From NCBI GenBank assembly GCA_003987725.1, contig RXJH01000008.1:62001-126000 (forward strand): a stretch of 64,000 nt of DNA, given 5' to 3'. The translations under genes and the position numbers were made by a program. Each line of letters begins with the position of its first letter. The first letter of the stretch is position 1. The DNA is from Hyphomicrobium sp. GTDB taxonomy: Bacteria > Pseudomonadota > Alphaproteobacteria > Rhizobiales > Hyphomicrobiaceae. Positions 18,089 to 26,861 of the stretch are shown in pieces. The notes below the pieces were generated by a model. It had not been told where the DNA came from, searched no databases, and saw only the letters and a list, made by a program, of their open reading frames with translations.

Positions 18089-18498
18089 CAGGCGCCCCCA
18101 AGAGCGACGAACGCCCAGATGATTGCGGTCAGCGTGAAGGATGCGGCGAGCGTTCCCCACGAAAGAATGTCGATCGTCCTGAGGTCGTAGCCGTGGCCGG
18201 TGTCCCAGATGAAATGGCGGATCCCGCCCACCATGTGGTGCATCAGAACCCAGGTATATCCGAGAAGCACAACCTTCCCGGCCCAGGTGGCGAACCAGCT
18301 CGAGACGTAGTTGTAATAGTCAGGCCCCGTGGCAGCCGCGATCAGCCACCAGGCGACCAGCAGCGAACCGACATAGAGCGCCGCCCCGGTGATGCGATGC
18401 ATGATCGACATCACCATGTTGACGAGCGGAGAATAGATTTGAAGGTGAGGCGAGAGCGGCCGCTCGGGTCGCACGCCGCGGCCTGATGTGGCTTCCAT
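18088..18498 (-). CDS. sdhC: Succinate dehydrogenase cytochrome b556 subunit SdhC
   Basis: Cytochrome b anchor of complex II, 136 residues, three membrane helices. The N-terminal signature [12 protein letters not shown] and the [14 protein letters not shown] block with the quinone-site Ser/Arg region are typical. [14 protein letters not shown] contains the histidine that ligates heme b. It is the first gene of the sdhCDA(-B) cluster. The 186 bp upstream, towards sodC, should hold the promoter, though no clear element was seen. Confidence 0.95.
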   Translation of the reverse strand: MEATSGRGVRPERPLSPHLQIYSPLVNMVMSIMHRITGAALYVGSLLVAWWLIAAATGPDYYNYVSSWFATWAGKVVLLGYTWVLMHHMVGGIRHFIWDTGHGYDLRTIDILSWGTLAASFTLTAIIWAFVALGGA

Positions 18499-18684
18499 CG
18501 GACGTCCTTCTGGTGCGTGTGAAGCAAACGTGTAGCGGCTCGGGGCGAGCGCGGCAATTCGCCAAATGCCACAGAGGCTAGGGCGTGACCAGCGAATTGA
18601 CGGTTGCCTGTCCTAGCTGCGCACGGCTTTCGAAGTCGGGCTCGACGGACCCACTACGGCAGCGAACGCCAACGGCGCCGCGAC

Positions 18685-19212
18685 CTACTTCGAATTCAAG
18701 ACGCCGCATGCAACTCTCGAACCGGCATCTCCCTCGGGATCGGTCTGGTAATCGTCGGCTTTTTCGAACAATACGAGCGATGACCCGTCGGCATCGAAAA
18801 GCGTGTCTTCGGTATCTTTGTTGAGGTGCAGATAGGGGCTCAAAACCTCGGCCAGAGCCGAGCCGTCGGCGCCTGCGACGACGTTCGGCAAATCCCCGGC
18901 CATCGGACCTTCCTCATTGAGGAACCCATGCTTGGCTCCGAGGGGATTGTAGATTGCGCCCGCCGACGAGAAGTCGCCTTCGCATTTGCCGGTCTCATGC
19001 AGGTGCAGGCCATGCGCGCCGGGCGTCAGTCCTTTGAGGTCGAACTTCAGAAGCACGCCCGCGGCGATTTCCGTCAGCGTGATCGTGCCGGCGCTGGTGC
19101 CGTTGGCGAGCTTGATTTCGGCAACCGCCGTCTCCCCCATGGCTTCCGCCCTGTGAGTTGCCGCAAAGAGAAGGATCGCTACCGCTGCGGCCGCCGTCTT
19201 TTGGATTTTCAT
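18685..19212 (-). CDS. Cu/Zn superoxide dismutase-like protein with metal ligands missing
   Basis: A 175-residue exported protein with signal peptide (AVAILLFAATHRAEA) and the SodC fold. Compared with family knowledge, the first two Cu ligands remain in GLHLHETG, and one Zn His in GAKHG and the Zn Asp in AGDLPN also remain. However, the bridging His of the GGHFNP-type motif is Ile (SAGAIYNP), the HAGD His is Met (GPMAGDLPN), and the last Cu His is Phe or lost (SLVLFEKADDY). The disulfide cysteines (GKCEGD and RVACGV) are kept. The fold is probably intact but classical dismutase activity is doubtful. No gene symbol is given for that reason. Confidence 0.82.
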   Translation of the reverse strand: MKIQKTAAAAVAILLFAATHRAEAMGETAVAEIKLANGTSAGTITLTEIAAGVLLKFDLKGLTPGAHGLHLHETGKCEGDFSSAGAIYNPLGAKHGFLNEEGPMAGDLPNVVAGADGSALAEVLSPYLHLNKDTEDTLFDADGSSLVLFEKADDYQTDPEGDAGSRVACGVLNSK

Positions 19213-19280
19213 GCGAGTGCTCCCTTACGCACCGCCGGACGGCCTTGCCCCCCGGTCCGGCTACACGGTAGCCGGTTCGC

Positions 19281-20345
19281 TCAACCCCGGCGAGGCAGCA
19301 CAAGCCACGTATCGAGATCGAGAACAACCCCCTCGGCATACTCGCCCGACGGGGTTTTGAGCGGTAGTGACGCGCAGTCCTGATTTTTGACCCCGACGAG
19401 CCGCACCCGGAGGGCGCCGACATCCTTCCTGCCGGGGATCTCGGCTTTTTCAAGCACCTCGGACCAGGCGTAGATCGTATCCCCGGCAAAGGTCGGGGCC
19501 ACATGGCGGCCACCGTTGATGGCAGCCAGGTGAAAGGCGTTGCCGAGACCGTTGTAAGAAAGCGCCCGGACGAGCGAAATCACGACGCCGCCATAGACGA
19601 TCCGCTTGCCGAACCGGCCCTTCGATTCCGTATGCTGATTGAAGTGCACCTTGGCGGTGTTCTGATAGAGGCGCGTCGCCGTCTGATGCTCGGCTTCTTC
19701 GAGCGTCATGCCGTCGACGTGGTCGATTTTCTCGCCGGGCTCGTAGTCTTCCCAGCGATGCGGCGACCCCGAAAGCGCAAAATCGTATTTGCTGACGTCG
19801 AGCGGGGGCACGGCGCCGGCGAGATCATTGGGATCGACGCGTTCGGGGAGCTTCGGAACCACCGCTTCCGGTGCTGGCGAGCCCTTCGAGCGCTTGCGCA
19901 CCATCACCCAGCGGCAATACTCGAGCACCGTTTCGCCGTCTTGGTTGCGCCCCGTCGAGCGCACATAAACGGTGCCCGTCTCGCCGTTCGAATTCTCCTT
20001 GAGGCCGATCACTTCCGACGTCGAGGTCAGCGTATCACCGGGATAGACCGGCTTCAGAAACCGGCAGTCCGCATAGCCGAGGTTGGCGATGGCGTTGAGC
20101 GAGATATCGGGCGTCGTCTTTCCGAAGACGACGTGAAACGTCAGCATGTCGTCGAGGGGCGCCTTCGGATATCCAATCGCCGTTGCGAACGTGTCCGCCG
20201 ATTGAACGGCGAAGCGTGAGCCGTAAAGCGCCGTATAGAGCGCGACGTCGCCATCGGTGACCGTGCGCGGCGTCGCGTGATGGATGACTTGGCCGAATTT
20301 GAAATCTTCGAAGAAATTGCCTGCGTTGGTCTTTGTTCCGGCCAT
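19281..20345 (-). CDS. mch: Mesaconyl-CoA hydratase (beta-methylmalyl-CoA dehydratase), MaoC family
   Basis: Double-hotdog enoyl-CoA hydratase of 354 residues. In the ethylmalonyl-CoA pathway it interconverts mesaconyl-CoA and beta-methylmalyl-CoA. The sequence closely follows the Rhodobacter-type enzyme, as I recall it: FFEDFKFGQVIHHATPRTVTDGD, FHVVFGKTVPDISLNA-like block (VVFGKTTPDISLNAIAN), and FLKPVYPGDTL with SEVIGLKENSN. ATG at 20345. It follows the malyl-CoA lyase/thioesterase-type gene by 159 bp on the same strand, which supports the pathway assignment. Confidence 0.88.
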   Translation of the reverse strand: MAGTKTNAGNFFEDFKFGQVIHHATPRTVTDGDVALYTALYGSRFAVQSADTFATAIGYPKAPLDDMLTFHVVFGKTTPDISLNAIANLGYADCRFLKPVYPGDTLTSTSEVIGLKENSNGETGTVYVRSTGRNQDGETVLEYCRWVMVRKRSKGSPAPEAVVPKLPERVDPNDLAGAVPPLDVSKYDFALSGSPHRWEDYEPGEKIDHVDGMTLEEAEHQTATRLYQNTAKVHFNQHTESKGRFGKRIVYGGVVISLVRALSYNGLGNAFHLAAINGGRHVAPTFAGDTIYAWSEVLEKAEIPGRKDVGALRVRLVGVKNQDCASLPLKTPSGEYAEGVVLDLDTWLVLPRRG

Positions 20346-20504
20346 CGTCCCCGCCTTGAATTTTTCGGGAAGCCCATAAAGCTGGGCTTCGGCTGTTTCA
20401 GCCTTTTTCGGCCAGTCTTTTTCGGGATATCCACCCCGAACCGCAACTTTTTTCGCCGATTGCAGACGCGCTTTAGGGCCGCAGAAGGACGGGGCCCCCA
20501 GCGC

Positions 20505-21404
20505 TCAGAACCAGGGTTCTTCGACCTTGGAGCGGGCGTTGATCGCCTCTGCGATCGCCGCCACCCGCTTCGCCATCACGAGGTGCAACCGTTCGACCAT
20601 TCGGCCTTCGACCGTGATGACGCCCTTGCGCGCATTCTCGGGCTCTTCGAAAGACTTGATGATCTTTCGCGCCCACGCAATTTCATCACCGGTCGGCGAA
20701 AAGACCTCGTTGCACGGGATCACCTGCGACGGATGGATGAGCGTCTTGCCGTCCATCCCGAGCGTCCGGCCGTGCTCGCATTCCGCCCGAAATCCGAGAT
20801 CATCCTTAAAATCGTTGTAGACGCCATCGATAACGTCGAGCCCGTAAGCCCGCGCCGCGACGAGCGTCATTGCGAGCCACGGAACGACCGCGAACCGGTT
20901 GCTGCTGGCGAGCGCCCGGCTTTCCTTCAACAGGTCGTTCGTACCGAGCACGAAGCAGGCGAGCCGATTGTCGGGATCTGGGCCGCATGCCGCGATCTCC
21001 CGGGCGTTGATGATGCCCATCGGCGTTTCGATCATCGCCCAGAGCCTGATGCGCGGATCGGCTTCTGCAGCTTTCACGACCTTGGCCGTGCCAGTGATGT
21101 CGCCCGGCGTCGAAACTTTCGGAACGAGGATGGCGTCCGGTACCGCAGCGATGGCCGCGTGGAGATCCGCCATTCCCCACGGCGTTTCGATGGGGTTGAC
21201 GCGCAGGACAACCTCTCGCGATCCGAAACCCGCCTCATGGATGGCGTCCGTCGCCTGATTTCGTGCCTTTTCTTTGTTTGCCGGGGCAACTGAATCTTCA
21301 AGATCGATGATGATGGCGTCTGCCGGCAGTGATCTGGCTTTTTCCAGCGCGCGCTCGTTGTCACCTGGGAGATAAAGGACGCTGCGTCTCGGTCTCATGA
21401 CCAT
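20505..21404 (-). CDS. mcl2: HpcH/HpaI (CitE-like) family, probable (3S)-malyl-CoA thioesterase Mcl2
   Basis: TIM-barrel CoA-ester enzyme of 299 residues. Motifs: RSVLYLPGDNERALEKA, IIDLEDSVAP with the catalytic acidic residues, LVPKVSTPGDI, AMIETPMGIINA and LGTNDLLKE, then GKTLIHPSQ. The IETPMG and LGTNDLxKE forms are nearer the Rhodobacter Mcl2 thioesterase than the Mcl1 lyase (which has IIESAAG and LGAADF). Mcl2 hydrolyses (3S)-malyl-CoA to malate, the last step of the ethylmalonyl-CoA pathway. The neighbouring mch supports this. A lyase role is the alternative. ATG at 21404, or 21398. Confidence 0.78.
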   Translation of the reverse strand: MVMRPRRSVLYLPGDNERALEKARSLPADAIIIDLEDSVAPANKEKARNQATDAIHEAGFGSREVVLRVNPIETPWGMADLHAAIAAVPDAILVPKVSTPGDITGTAKVVKAAEADPRIRLWAMIETPMGIINAREIAACGPDPDNRLACFVLGTNDLLKESRALASSNRFAVVPWLAMTLVAARAYGLDVIDGVYNDFKDDLGFRAECEHGRTLGMDGKTLIHPSQVIPCNEVFSPTGDEIAWARKIIKSFEEPENARKGVITVEGRMVERLHLVMAKRVAAIAEAINARSKVEEPWF

Positions 21405-21564
21405 CGCATAGGCTCCGAGATTTGGTTCAGTTGATTGTGCATTGCACCATCTATCTTTGCAACATCGCCGCCGGCCAAACGTGCGAATAAGTCACTGGTG
21501 ACGCGCGCCATCTCCTATGTCCGCCCTCTTATGCGTTTCTCATCACTCCTGCTAAATCAGGCTT

Positions 21565-22416
21565 ATGCGCCAAATCCTGATGATTTCATCCTATGTCGCC
21601 CGCGATCCGGTGGGCCTGGCCGCCGCCATCCCGCCGCTGGAGCAGGCCGGCATCGAGGTGGTGGGCCTGCCGACGGTTGTGCTCTCCAACCACCCTATAC
21701 GCCCGCACATCGCCGGCATGAGGCTCGATCCGGCACTTCTCGAAGATATGATCGGCGCCCTCGATAAGAACGGCTGGCTGGGATCATTCAACGCTGTTTT
21801 CTCAGGGTATCTGCCATCCGCCGAGCACGTCGAAATCGTCGCCGCCGCGGTGAAGCGCCTGCGCGAGCTGAACCCGTCGATCGCCTACGTTTGCGACCCG
21901 ATTTTCGGCGACGATCCGAACGGCCACTACATTGACGAAAAGGCGGCCGTGGCAACCCGCGATCTCCTGGTTCCGCTGGCCGACGTGCTGACGCCCAACC
22001 GCTTCGAGCTCTCCTGGCTTTCGGGCCTTGACGTCAGGTCGCCGCCGGACGCCGTCGAGGCAATAGGCAGGCTGGGACGCCCCCTCGTCGCTGGCACCTC
22101 GATACCCGATGGACCGTCGCGGCTGGCAACGGTGCTCGTCACCGGCAAACAGGCCTACATCGGCACCGTCGACAAATGGAACGACGTTCCCCATGGCACT
22201 GGAGACGTCTTCGCGGGCTGCCTGACAGCCAAACTAATGCACGGACATTCGCCCGAAGACGCCCTGGCATACGCGATCGCAGGCGTACGGCGCGCCCTCG
22301 AAGTCAGCCGCGGCCACGACCGTCTGCTGCCGCACCTAGTAGACTGGAAAAACGGCATATCGCCCGTCGCAATCGAGGCGCTTCCACTCGCAAAGTCCGC
22401 GCGGAGCGTCTCGTAG
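21565..22416 (+). CDS. Pyridoxal kinase-like protein (PfkB/ribokinase superfamily)
   Basis: A 283-residue kinase resembling PdxY/PdxK, which phosphorylate pyridoxal in vitamin B6 salvage. Key blocks are YVCDPIFGDDPNGHYI (conserved substrate and metal region), VLTPNRFELSWLSG, and the anion-hole and catalytic Asp motif HGTGDVFAGCLTAKL. The ATG at 21565 gives MRQILMISSYVARDPVGL, matching the family start (SSxVxxGxVG-like). It is divergent from the mcl2-type gene; nhaA follows after 68 bp. Confidence 0.85.
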   Translation: MRQILMISSYVARDPVGLAAAIPPLEQAGIEVVGLPTVVLSNHPIRPHIAGMRLDPALLEDMIGALDKNGWLGSFNAVFSGYLPSAEHVEIVAAAVKRLRELNPSIAYVCDPIFGDDPNGHYIDEKAAVATRDLLVPLADVLTPNRFELSWLSGLDVRSPPDAVEAIGRLGRPLVAGTSIPDGPSRLATVLVTGKQAYIGTVDKWNDVPHGTGDVFAGCLTAKLMHGHSPEDALAYAIAGVRRALEVSRGHDRLLPHLVDWKNGISPVAIEALPLAKSARSVS

Positions 22417-22484
22417 CGCTTGCTGCAACCGTCTTCGGATTGCATACCTGCCTGAAATCATTTGTCTCGAAGGGTCCCGCCGGA

Positions 22485-23672
22485 ATGAAGCCAGAGACAA
22501 GCGCCGCAGGCGTGAACCGAGAGGCGGCAGCAGGATTGACGCTGCTTGGCGCCGCCGTGCTCGCGCTGATCATTGCCAACTCTCCCCTTCGCGAAATGTA
22601 TCAGCACCTGCTTTCAATGCACGTGCAGATCGGAGTTGCTCCCTTCGCGCTGACGAAAGAAGTGATCCACTGGATCAACGACGGACTGATGTCCGTCTTT
22701 TTCTTCCTCGTCGGGTTGGAGATCAAACGCGAAGCGATCCGCGGCGCACTCTCGAACCGCCGGGCGGCAATGCTCCCGATCATCGGCGCCTTGGGCGGCA
22801 TGGTTGTTCCCGCGTTGATCTACGCCAGCATCAACTGGGATAACGACATCGCGCTCCGCGGCTGGGCGATCCCTGCCGCCACCGACATCGCCTTTGCCGT
22901 CGGCGTCATGGCGGCACTCGCCAGCCGGCTGCCGCCTGCCCTCAAGGTCTTTTTGCTCGCCCTTGCCATTATCGATGACCTCGGCGCGATTCTGATCATT
23001 GCCTTCTTCTATACGGCCGAACTGTCGCTGCTGGCTCTCGCGCTTGCAGCGGTGGGTATTGCTGGCCTGATCCTCCTCAATCGATCGGGCGTCATGCGCG
23101 CGTGGCCCTATTTGTTGATTGGCGCCTTCGTCTGGCTTTGTGTTTTGAAATCCGGTGTTCACGCCACATTGGCTGGCGTCGCAACCGCCCTCGCCATACC
23201 GCTATCCGGCACGAAAAAGGGCACCAACGGACCTCTAATCGGCCTCGAAGAGGCGCTGAGCCCCTGGGTCAGCTTCCTCATCGTACCGATTTTCGCCTTC
23301 GCCAATGCCGGACTGACGCTCACGGACCTTTCGACGAATGACATCCTGTCGCAAATCCCGATTGGGATCGCGTTAGGTCTTTTCGTCGGCAAGCCTCTCG
23401 GAATATACGGCGCCTCCAGGGCCGCCATCGCGACGGGTCTTGGACAAATGCCCCACGGAGCTTCCCAAGTGCAGCTTTTCGGCACAGCCATTTTGGGCGG
23501 CATCGGTTTTACGATGAGTCTATTCATCGGCATGCTGGCATTTCCCGATCCCGACTCGAGCGCGGAAGTCCGTCTGGGCGTTCTGGCGGGTTCCCTGATG
23601 TCGGCGATTGTCGGCTACATCGTTCTCGTGAGAAGCGCGTCGGATCGAGAATTCAGGAGCAGAGAGCATTAA
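22485..23672 (+). CDS. nhaA: Na+/H+ antiporter NhaA
   Basis: Inner-membrane sodium/proton antiporter of 395 residues and about 12 helices. The ion-binding aspartates are D164 and D165 in LAIIDDLGAIL, and the assembly motif is AATDIAFAVGVMA near residue 131. The family blocks INDGLMSVFFFLVGLEIKRE and GIGFTMSLFIG are intact. The ATG at 22485 matches the family N-terminus; the frame is open upstream only because it overlaps the preceding kinase in another frame. The stop overlaps the carbonic anhydrase start (TAATG), implying coupling of pH and bicarbonate functions. Confidence 0.96.
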   Translation: MKPETSAAGVNREAAAGLTLLGAAVLALIIANSPLREMYQHLLSMHVQIGVAPFALTKEVIHWINDGLMSVFFFLVGLEIKREAIRGALSNRRAAMLPIIGALGGMVVPALIYASINWDNDIALRGWAIPAATDIAFAVGVMAALASRLPPALKVFLLALAIIDDLGAILIIAFFYTAELSLLALALAAVGIAGLILLNRSGVMRAWPYLLIGAFVWLCVLKSGVHATLAGVATALAIPLSGTKKGTNGPLIGLEEALSPWVSFLIVPIFAFANAGLTLTDLSTNDILSQIPIGIALGLFVGKPLGIYGASRAAIATGLGQMPHGASQVQLFGTAILGGIGFTMSLFIGMLAFPDPDSSAEVRLGVLAGSLMSAIVGYIVLVRSASDREFRSREH

Positions 23673-24310
23673 TGAGCAGTTTCCCCGAGTCCCTCACCGA
23701 CCGCTACCGTCGCTTCAGGCACCGCCACTTCGTTCTCAACGCCGACCACTATGAAGAGCTGGCAACCTACGGGCAAAGCCCGGAGACGATGGTGATCTCC
23801 TGCTCGGATAGCCGCGTCGATCCCGAGACGATCTTCAGCGCGATGCCGGGCGAACTGTTCATCGTCCGCAACGTGGCGAACCTCGTGCCGCCCTACGAAA
23901 CAGGCGGCAAATATCACGGCGTCAGCACGGCCGTCGAATTTGCGGTGATGAACCTGCGCATCAAAAATCTGATCATCATGGGCCACTCCGGCTGCGGAGG
24001 CATCAAGGCGGCTCTCGATCAAAGCGCGGCCATCCAGACGGAAGCACAGTTCATATCGCGCTGGATGTCGATGCTCGACGACGCCCGCCTGTCCGTCTTG
24101 GCGTCGCATCAAAACAGCCCGCAAGCTGTCCGGCAGGAAGCGCTCGAAAAGGAAGGCATCAAGCAGGCCATCAAAAACCTGCGAACCTTCCCGTTCGTCC
24201 GCGATCAGGAAGAACGCGGCCGGCTCGCGCTCCACGGCGCCCACTTCGACATCAGAACTGGAACGTTGACGGTGCTCAACCACTCGCGCGGCATGTTCTA
24301 TCCGCTCTGA
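23672..24310 (+). CDS. can: Beta-class carbonic anhydrase
   Basis: Zinc enzyme that interconverts CO2 and bicarbonate, 212 residues, cytoplasmic. The zinc ligands lie in CSDSR (residues 44-48, Cys and the Asp/Arg dyad) and HSGCGG (near residue 105). Other conserved blocks are FIVRNVANLVPP and GVSTAVEFAV. The ATG at 23672 shares one base with the nhaA stop, so the two genes form an operon. It is convergent with ccmG. Confidence 0.95.
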   Translation: MSSFPESLTDRYRRFRHRHFVLNADHYEELATYGQSPETMVISCSDSRVDPETIFSAMPGELFIVRNVANLVPPYETGGKYHGVSTAVEFAVMNLRIKNLIIMGHSGCGGIKAALDQSAAIQTEAQFISRWMSMLDDARLSVLASHQNSPQAVRQEALEKEGIKQAIKNLRTFPFVRDQEERGRLALHGAHFDIRTGTLTVLNHSRGMFYPL

Positions 24311-24334
24311 CTTCTGGCTGGATGCCGGCGGCCG

Positions 24335-24913
24335 TTAAGACGCGGCGCCGGCTTTCGCCTTCTCGATGATCGGCAGAAGCTTCGTCTTCAAAGACTCTGC
24401 CGAGATCGGGCCGACATGCTTATAGACGACTTCACCTTTGCCGTTGACGATGAAGGTCTCGGGCGTGCCGTAGACGCCCCAATCGATGGCCGCCCGCCCG
24501 CTTACATCCGTTCCGACGGCTGAATACGGATTGCCGTACCGGCCGATGTAGCGGCGCGCCGCATCCGTCTGATCCTTGTAGTTCACGCCGTAAAGATCGA
24601 CGCCCGCCTGCTCTTTGAGCTGTTCGAGAAACGGATGTTCCTCGACGCACGGCTGGCACCAAGACGCCCAATAATTGACGACGGAGACTTTGCCCTTGGC
24701 GAGATCGGCGGAGCTGAACCCGGCTTCGGGTTTGCCGCCCGATTCAAGCCCTTCGAGCGGGGGAAAGACGGTTTCCGGAACAGGCTTGCCGACCAGCGTC
24801 GACGGCAGCCGCGACGGATCGCCGGACCGCAAGGCCATCGCAAAAAATCCGGCGACGACCGCGAAAACGACAACCGGCATTAAGCGGAGCAAAGGGAACT
24901 TGCCTGCGGCCAC
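24335..24913 (-). CDS. ccmG: Cytochrome c maturation thiol:disulfide oxidoreductase CcmG/DsbE
   Basis: Membrane-tethered periplasmic thioredoxin that keeps apocytochrome c (or CcmH) cysteines reduced, 192 residues. One N-terminal helix (LMPVVVFAVVAGFFAMAL) is followed by a thioredoxin fold with the active site YWASWCQPCVEEHP and the cis-Pro region YGTPETFIV. The start is GTG at 24913, one base after the ccmD stop; the longer frame to 24997 overlaps ccmD. It is the last gene of the ccmC-D-G run. Confidence 0.92.
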   Translation of the reverse strand: MAAGKFPLLRLMPVVVFAVVAGFFAMALRSGDPSRLPSTLVGKPVPETVFPPLEGLESGGKPEAGFSSADLAKGKVSVVNYWASWCQPCVEEHPFLEQLKEQAGVDLYGVNYKDQTDAARRYIGRYGNPYSAVGTDVSGRAAIDWGVYGTPETFIVNGKGEVVYKHVGPISAESLKTKLLPIIEKAKAGAAS

Positions 24914-24914
24914 T

Positions 24915-25088
24915 CTATCGTACTCCTGGAGATGACGAACGGCGCTTGACGCCCTGCCGCTCGAGAGCTTCGAGATCGGCAGCCTGTTTCCGGCCATCCG
25001 CGATCAGCCAAAGAATGAGCCCGGTGACGGTCACCGTCACGGCAGCATAAGAAATCCAGATGAAGGCGGCGTGCGGTCCGAGATCCAT
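24915..25088 (-). CDS. ccmD: Heme exporter small subunit CcmD
   Basis: A 57-residue small membrane protein needed for release of holo-CcmE. It begins MDLGPHAAFIWISYAAV, a hydrophobic helix continues (VTVTVTGLILWLIA), and the tail is basic (DGRKQAADLEALERQGVKRR), the standard CcmD layout. ATG at 25088, TAG at 24917-24915. It is 6 bp after ccmC and 1 bp before ccmG. The gene is easily missed because of its size. Confidence 0.9.
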   Translation of the reverse strand: MDLGPHAAFIWISYAAVTVTVTGLILWLIADGRKQAADLEALERQGVKRRSSSPGVR

Positions 25089-25094
25089 GCTCGA

Positions 25095-25847
25095 TTACTC
25101 CGCCCCTTGTGCAGCTAGCCTGTCGCGCCCCGCGACGGCCTGGGTTCTGAGAGCCTTGACTCGCCGCCGCAGAATTTCATTCCGCATGGCCTTGAGGTGC
25201 ATGGCGAAGAACAGCAGCGTGAACGCAACCGCCATCACGAGAAGCGGCAGCCGCATGCTCGGATCGACGGTCGAGGTGAAATCGGTTGAGGGCTGATGCA
25301 GCGTATTCCACCAGTCGACCGAGAACTTGATGATCGGCAGAATGGTGACGCCGACAAGCGCCAGGATCGCCGTCAGCTTGGAGGCAGCACTCTCGTCTTC
25401 CAGCGCCGAACGCAGTGCAATCAATCCGAGATAGAGAAAGAACAGGATCAGCACCGACGTCAGCCGCGCATCCCAGACCCAATAGGTGCCCCACATCGGC
25501 TTACCCCAGAGCGAGCCCGTCAGCAGCGCCAGGAACGTGAAGGCCGCCCCGAGTGGCGCTGCAGCCTTGGCCGACACGTCCGCCAACGGATGCCGGAAAA
25601 CGAGAAGCCCGAAGCTCGAGAGCGCGATCAGCGCATAGACCATCATCGCGAGCCACGCGCACGGAACGTGGATGTACATGATCCGCACCGTCTCGCCCTG
25701 CTGGTAGTCGGCGGGCGACGCGAAGAAAGCGAGATACAGCCCATAAGCCAAGAGGACCGCAGCCGCCGCCGAAATCCACGGCAAGAGGCGCGCGGAAAGC
25801 TCCATGAAGCGGGTCGGGTTGGCGAGGCGTTGCGTCAGCGTCTGCAT
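25095..25847 (-). CDS. ccmC: Heme exporter/heme-handling protein CcmC
   Basis: Six-helix inner-membrane protein of 250 residues that loads heme onto CcmE in the periplasm. The tryptophan-rich heme-binding WWD domain reads WGKPMWGTYWVWDARLTS. The conserved histidines flank it in YIHVPCAW and WWNTLHQPS. ATG at 25847. It starts the ccmCDG run. Unlike typical operons it does not directly follow ccmB; 334 bp intervene. Confidence 0.96.
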   Translation of the reverse strand: MQTLTQRLANPTRFMELSARLLPWISAAAAVLLAYGLYLAFFASPADYQQGETVRIMYIHVPCAWLAMMVYALIALSSFGLLVFRHPLADVSAKAAAPLGAAFTFLALLTGSLWGKPMWGTYWVWDARLTSVLILFFLYLGLIALRSALEDESAASKLTAILALVGVTILPIIKFSVDWWNTLHQPSTDFTSTVDPSMRLPLLVMAVAFTLLFFAMHLKAMRNEILRRRVKALRTQAVAGRDRLAAQGAE

Positions 25848-26195
25848 GTGCGGGATCTAAGGCTTTCAGGGGAAAGGCGCAATCAATTCACCGTTGCGAT
25901 TCGTTAATGCTCGCGGCTGTTTTCGCGGAAAACAGCACGATGAATGGACCATTGAAATGAACATCTAGACGTACAGATCCAAGATGAACTTCGAGTAAGA
26001 ACGCGATTGCGATCCCCCAATACCAAAGGCCCCTCGTCTCTTGATTTTTTTTTGCCATTGGTACCCTCCGTCCGGCCCGGTTGCTGCCCCATTCTATGGG
26101 AGCCGCGGTGCCGTCAATCCGAGGGTGCGTTTTGCCAATTATCTCCGGTCTCTAGCAAAGTTCCGATGTCAATTGGAGGGAGCCTACCCGAACCA
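25848..26195. other. Intergenic gap splitting the ccm operon
   Basis: Between the ccmC start and the ccmB stop there is no convincing gene. A 62-codon frame on the minus strand lacks any recognisable feature. The region contains a run of nine T residues on the plus strand (26046-26054), a small CCCAT/ATGGG hairpin near 26090-26102 and outer ACCCTC/GAGGGT complements that could enclose it. A promoter for ccmCDG is expected here, but I could not define one. Confidence 0.4.
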
Positions 26196-26861
26196 TTATT
26201 GAAGGTGAACCTTGAGCGCGGCAGCCGCGGCGAGCGGTCCCAGCACAATTGTCACAAGCGAGATCGCCGCCAGAATGAGAAACGACGCCGCGAGCCCCGT
26301 TGGCCCGGCCCCCGCACTCACCGCCGATATGCCGAAGATCAAAGTCGGCACATAAAGTGGCAGCACGATGAGCGCCAGCAACAGACCGCCGCGACGTGTT
26401 TTCATCGTCAACGCCGCCCCGATGGCGCCGAGAAAGCTGACGGCGGGCGTACCGACCAGCGTCGTTGCAACCAGGATCGGATAGGCCGCGAGATCGAGGT
26501 TCAAGAGAATACCGAGCACCGGCGCCATGATTGCGAGCGGTATGCCGGTCGTCACCCAGTGGGCCAAGGATTTGGCGGCGGTAACCAATTCCAGCGGTAA
26601 AGGGCCCGTCGCGAGCACATCGAGCGTCCCATCCTCGTGGTCCGCCTCGAAAATCCGGTTGAGCGATAGAAGAGCCGCGAGCAGCAGCGCGATCCACAGG
26701 ATCCCCGCCGCGATCCGCGACAGCAGATTGAGATCCGGCCCGAGCCCGAGAGGCATCAGCGAGACGACCACGAGGAAAAAGCCGAGCGCTGTTCCGATCG
26801 CGCCGCCTTCGCGGATCGCAAGCGTGACGTCCCGGTGAAGGAGAGCCCAGAAGCTCTTCAA
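26196..26861 (-). CDS. ccmB: Heme exporter protein CcmB
   Basis: Membrane subunit of the CcmAB ABC complex that, with CcmC, releases holo-CcmE, 221 residues and six hydrophobic segments. The family start FWALLHRDVTLAIREGG and the motif IFEADHEDGTLDVL are present. The start is TTG at 26861, overlapping the ccmA TGA, so the length matches the family; longer frames run into ccmA. Confidence 0.92.
   Translation of the reverse strand: MKSFWALLHRDVTLAIREGGAIGTALGFFLVVVSLMPLGLGPDLNLLSRIAAGILWIALLLAALLSLNRIFEADHEDGTLDVLATGPLPLELVTAAKSLAHWVTTGIPLAIMAPVLGILLNLDLAAYPILVATTLVGTPAVSFLGAIGAALTMKTRRGGLLLALIVLPLYVPTLIFGISAVSAGAGPTGLAASFLILAAISLVTIVLGPLAAAAALKVHLQ

Noticed and set aside
17700-18101. N-terminal extension of sdhA
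   Set aside because: It overlaps sdhD and sdhC; SdhA begins at [10 protein letters not shown].
25904-26092. 62-codon minus-strand frame in the ccm gap
   Set aside because: No motif or family resemblance; composition unlike a coding sequence.
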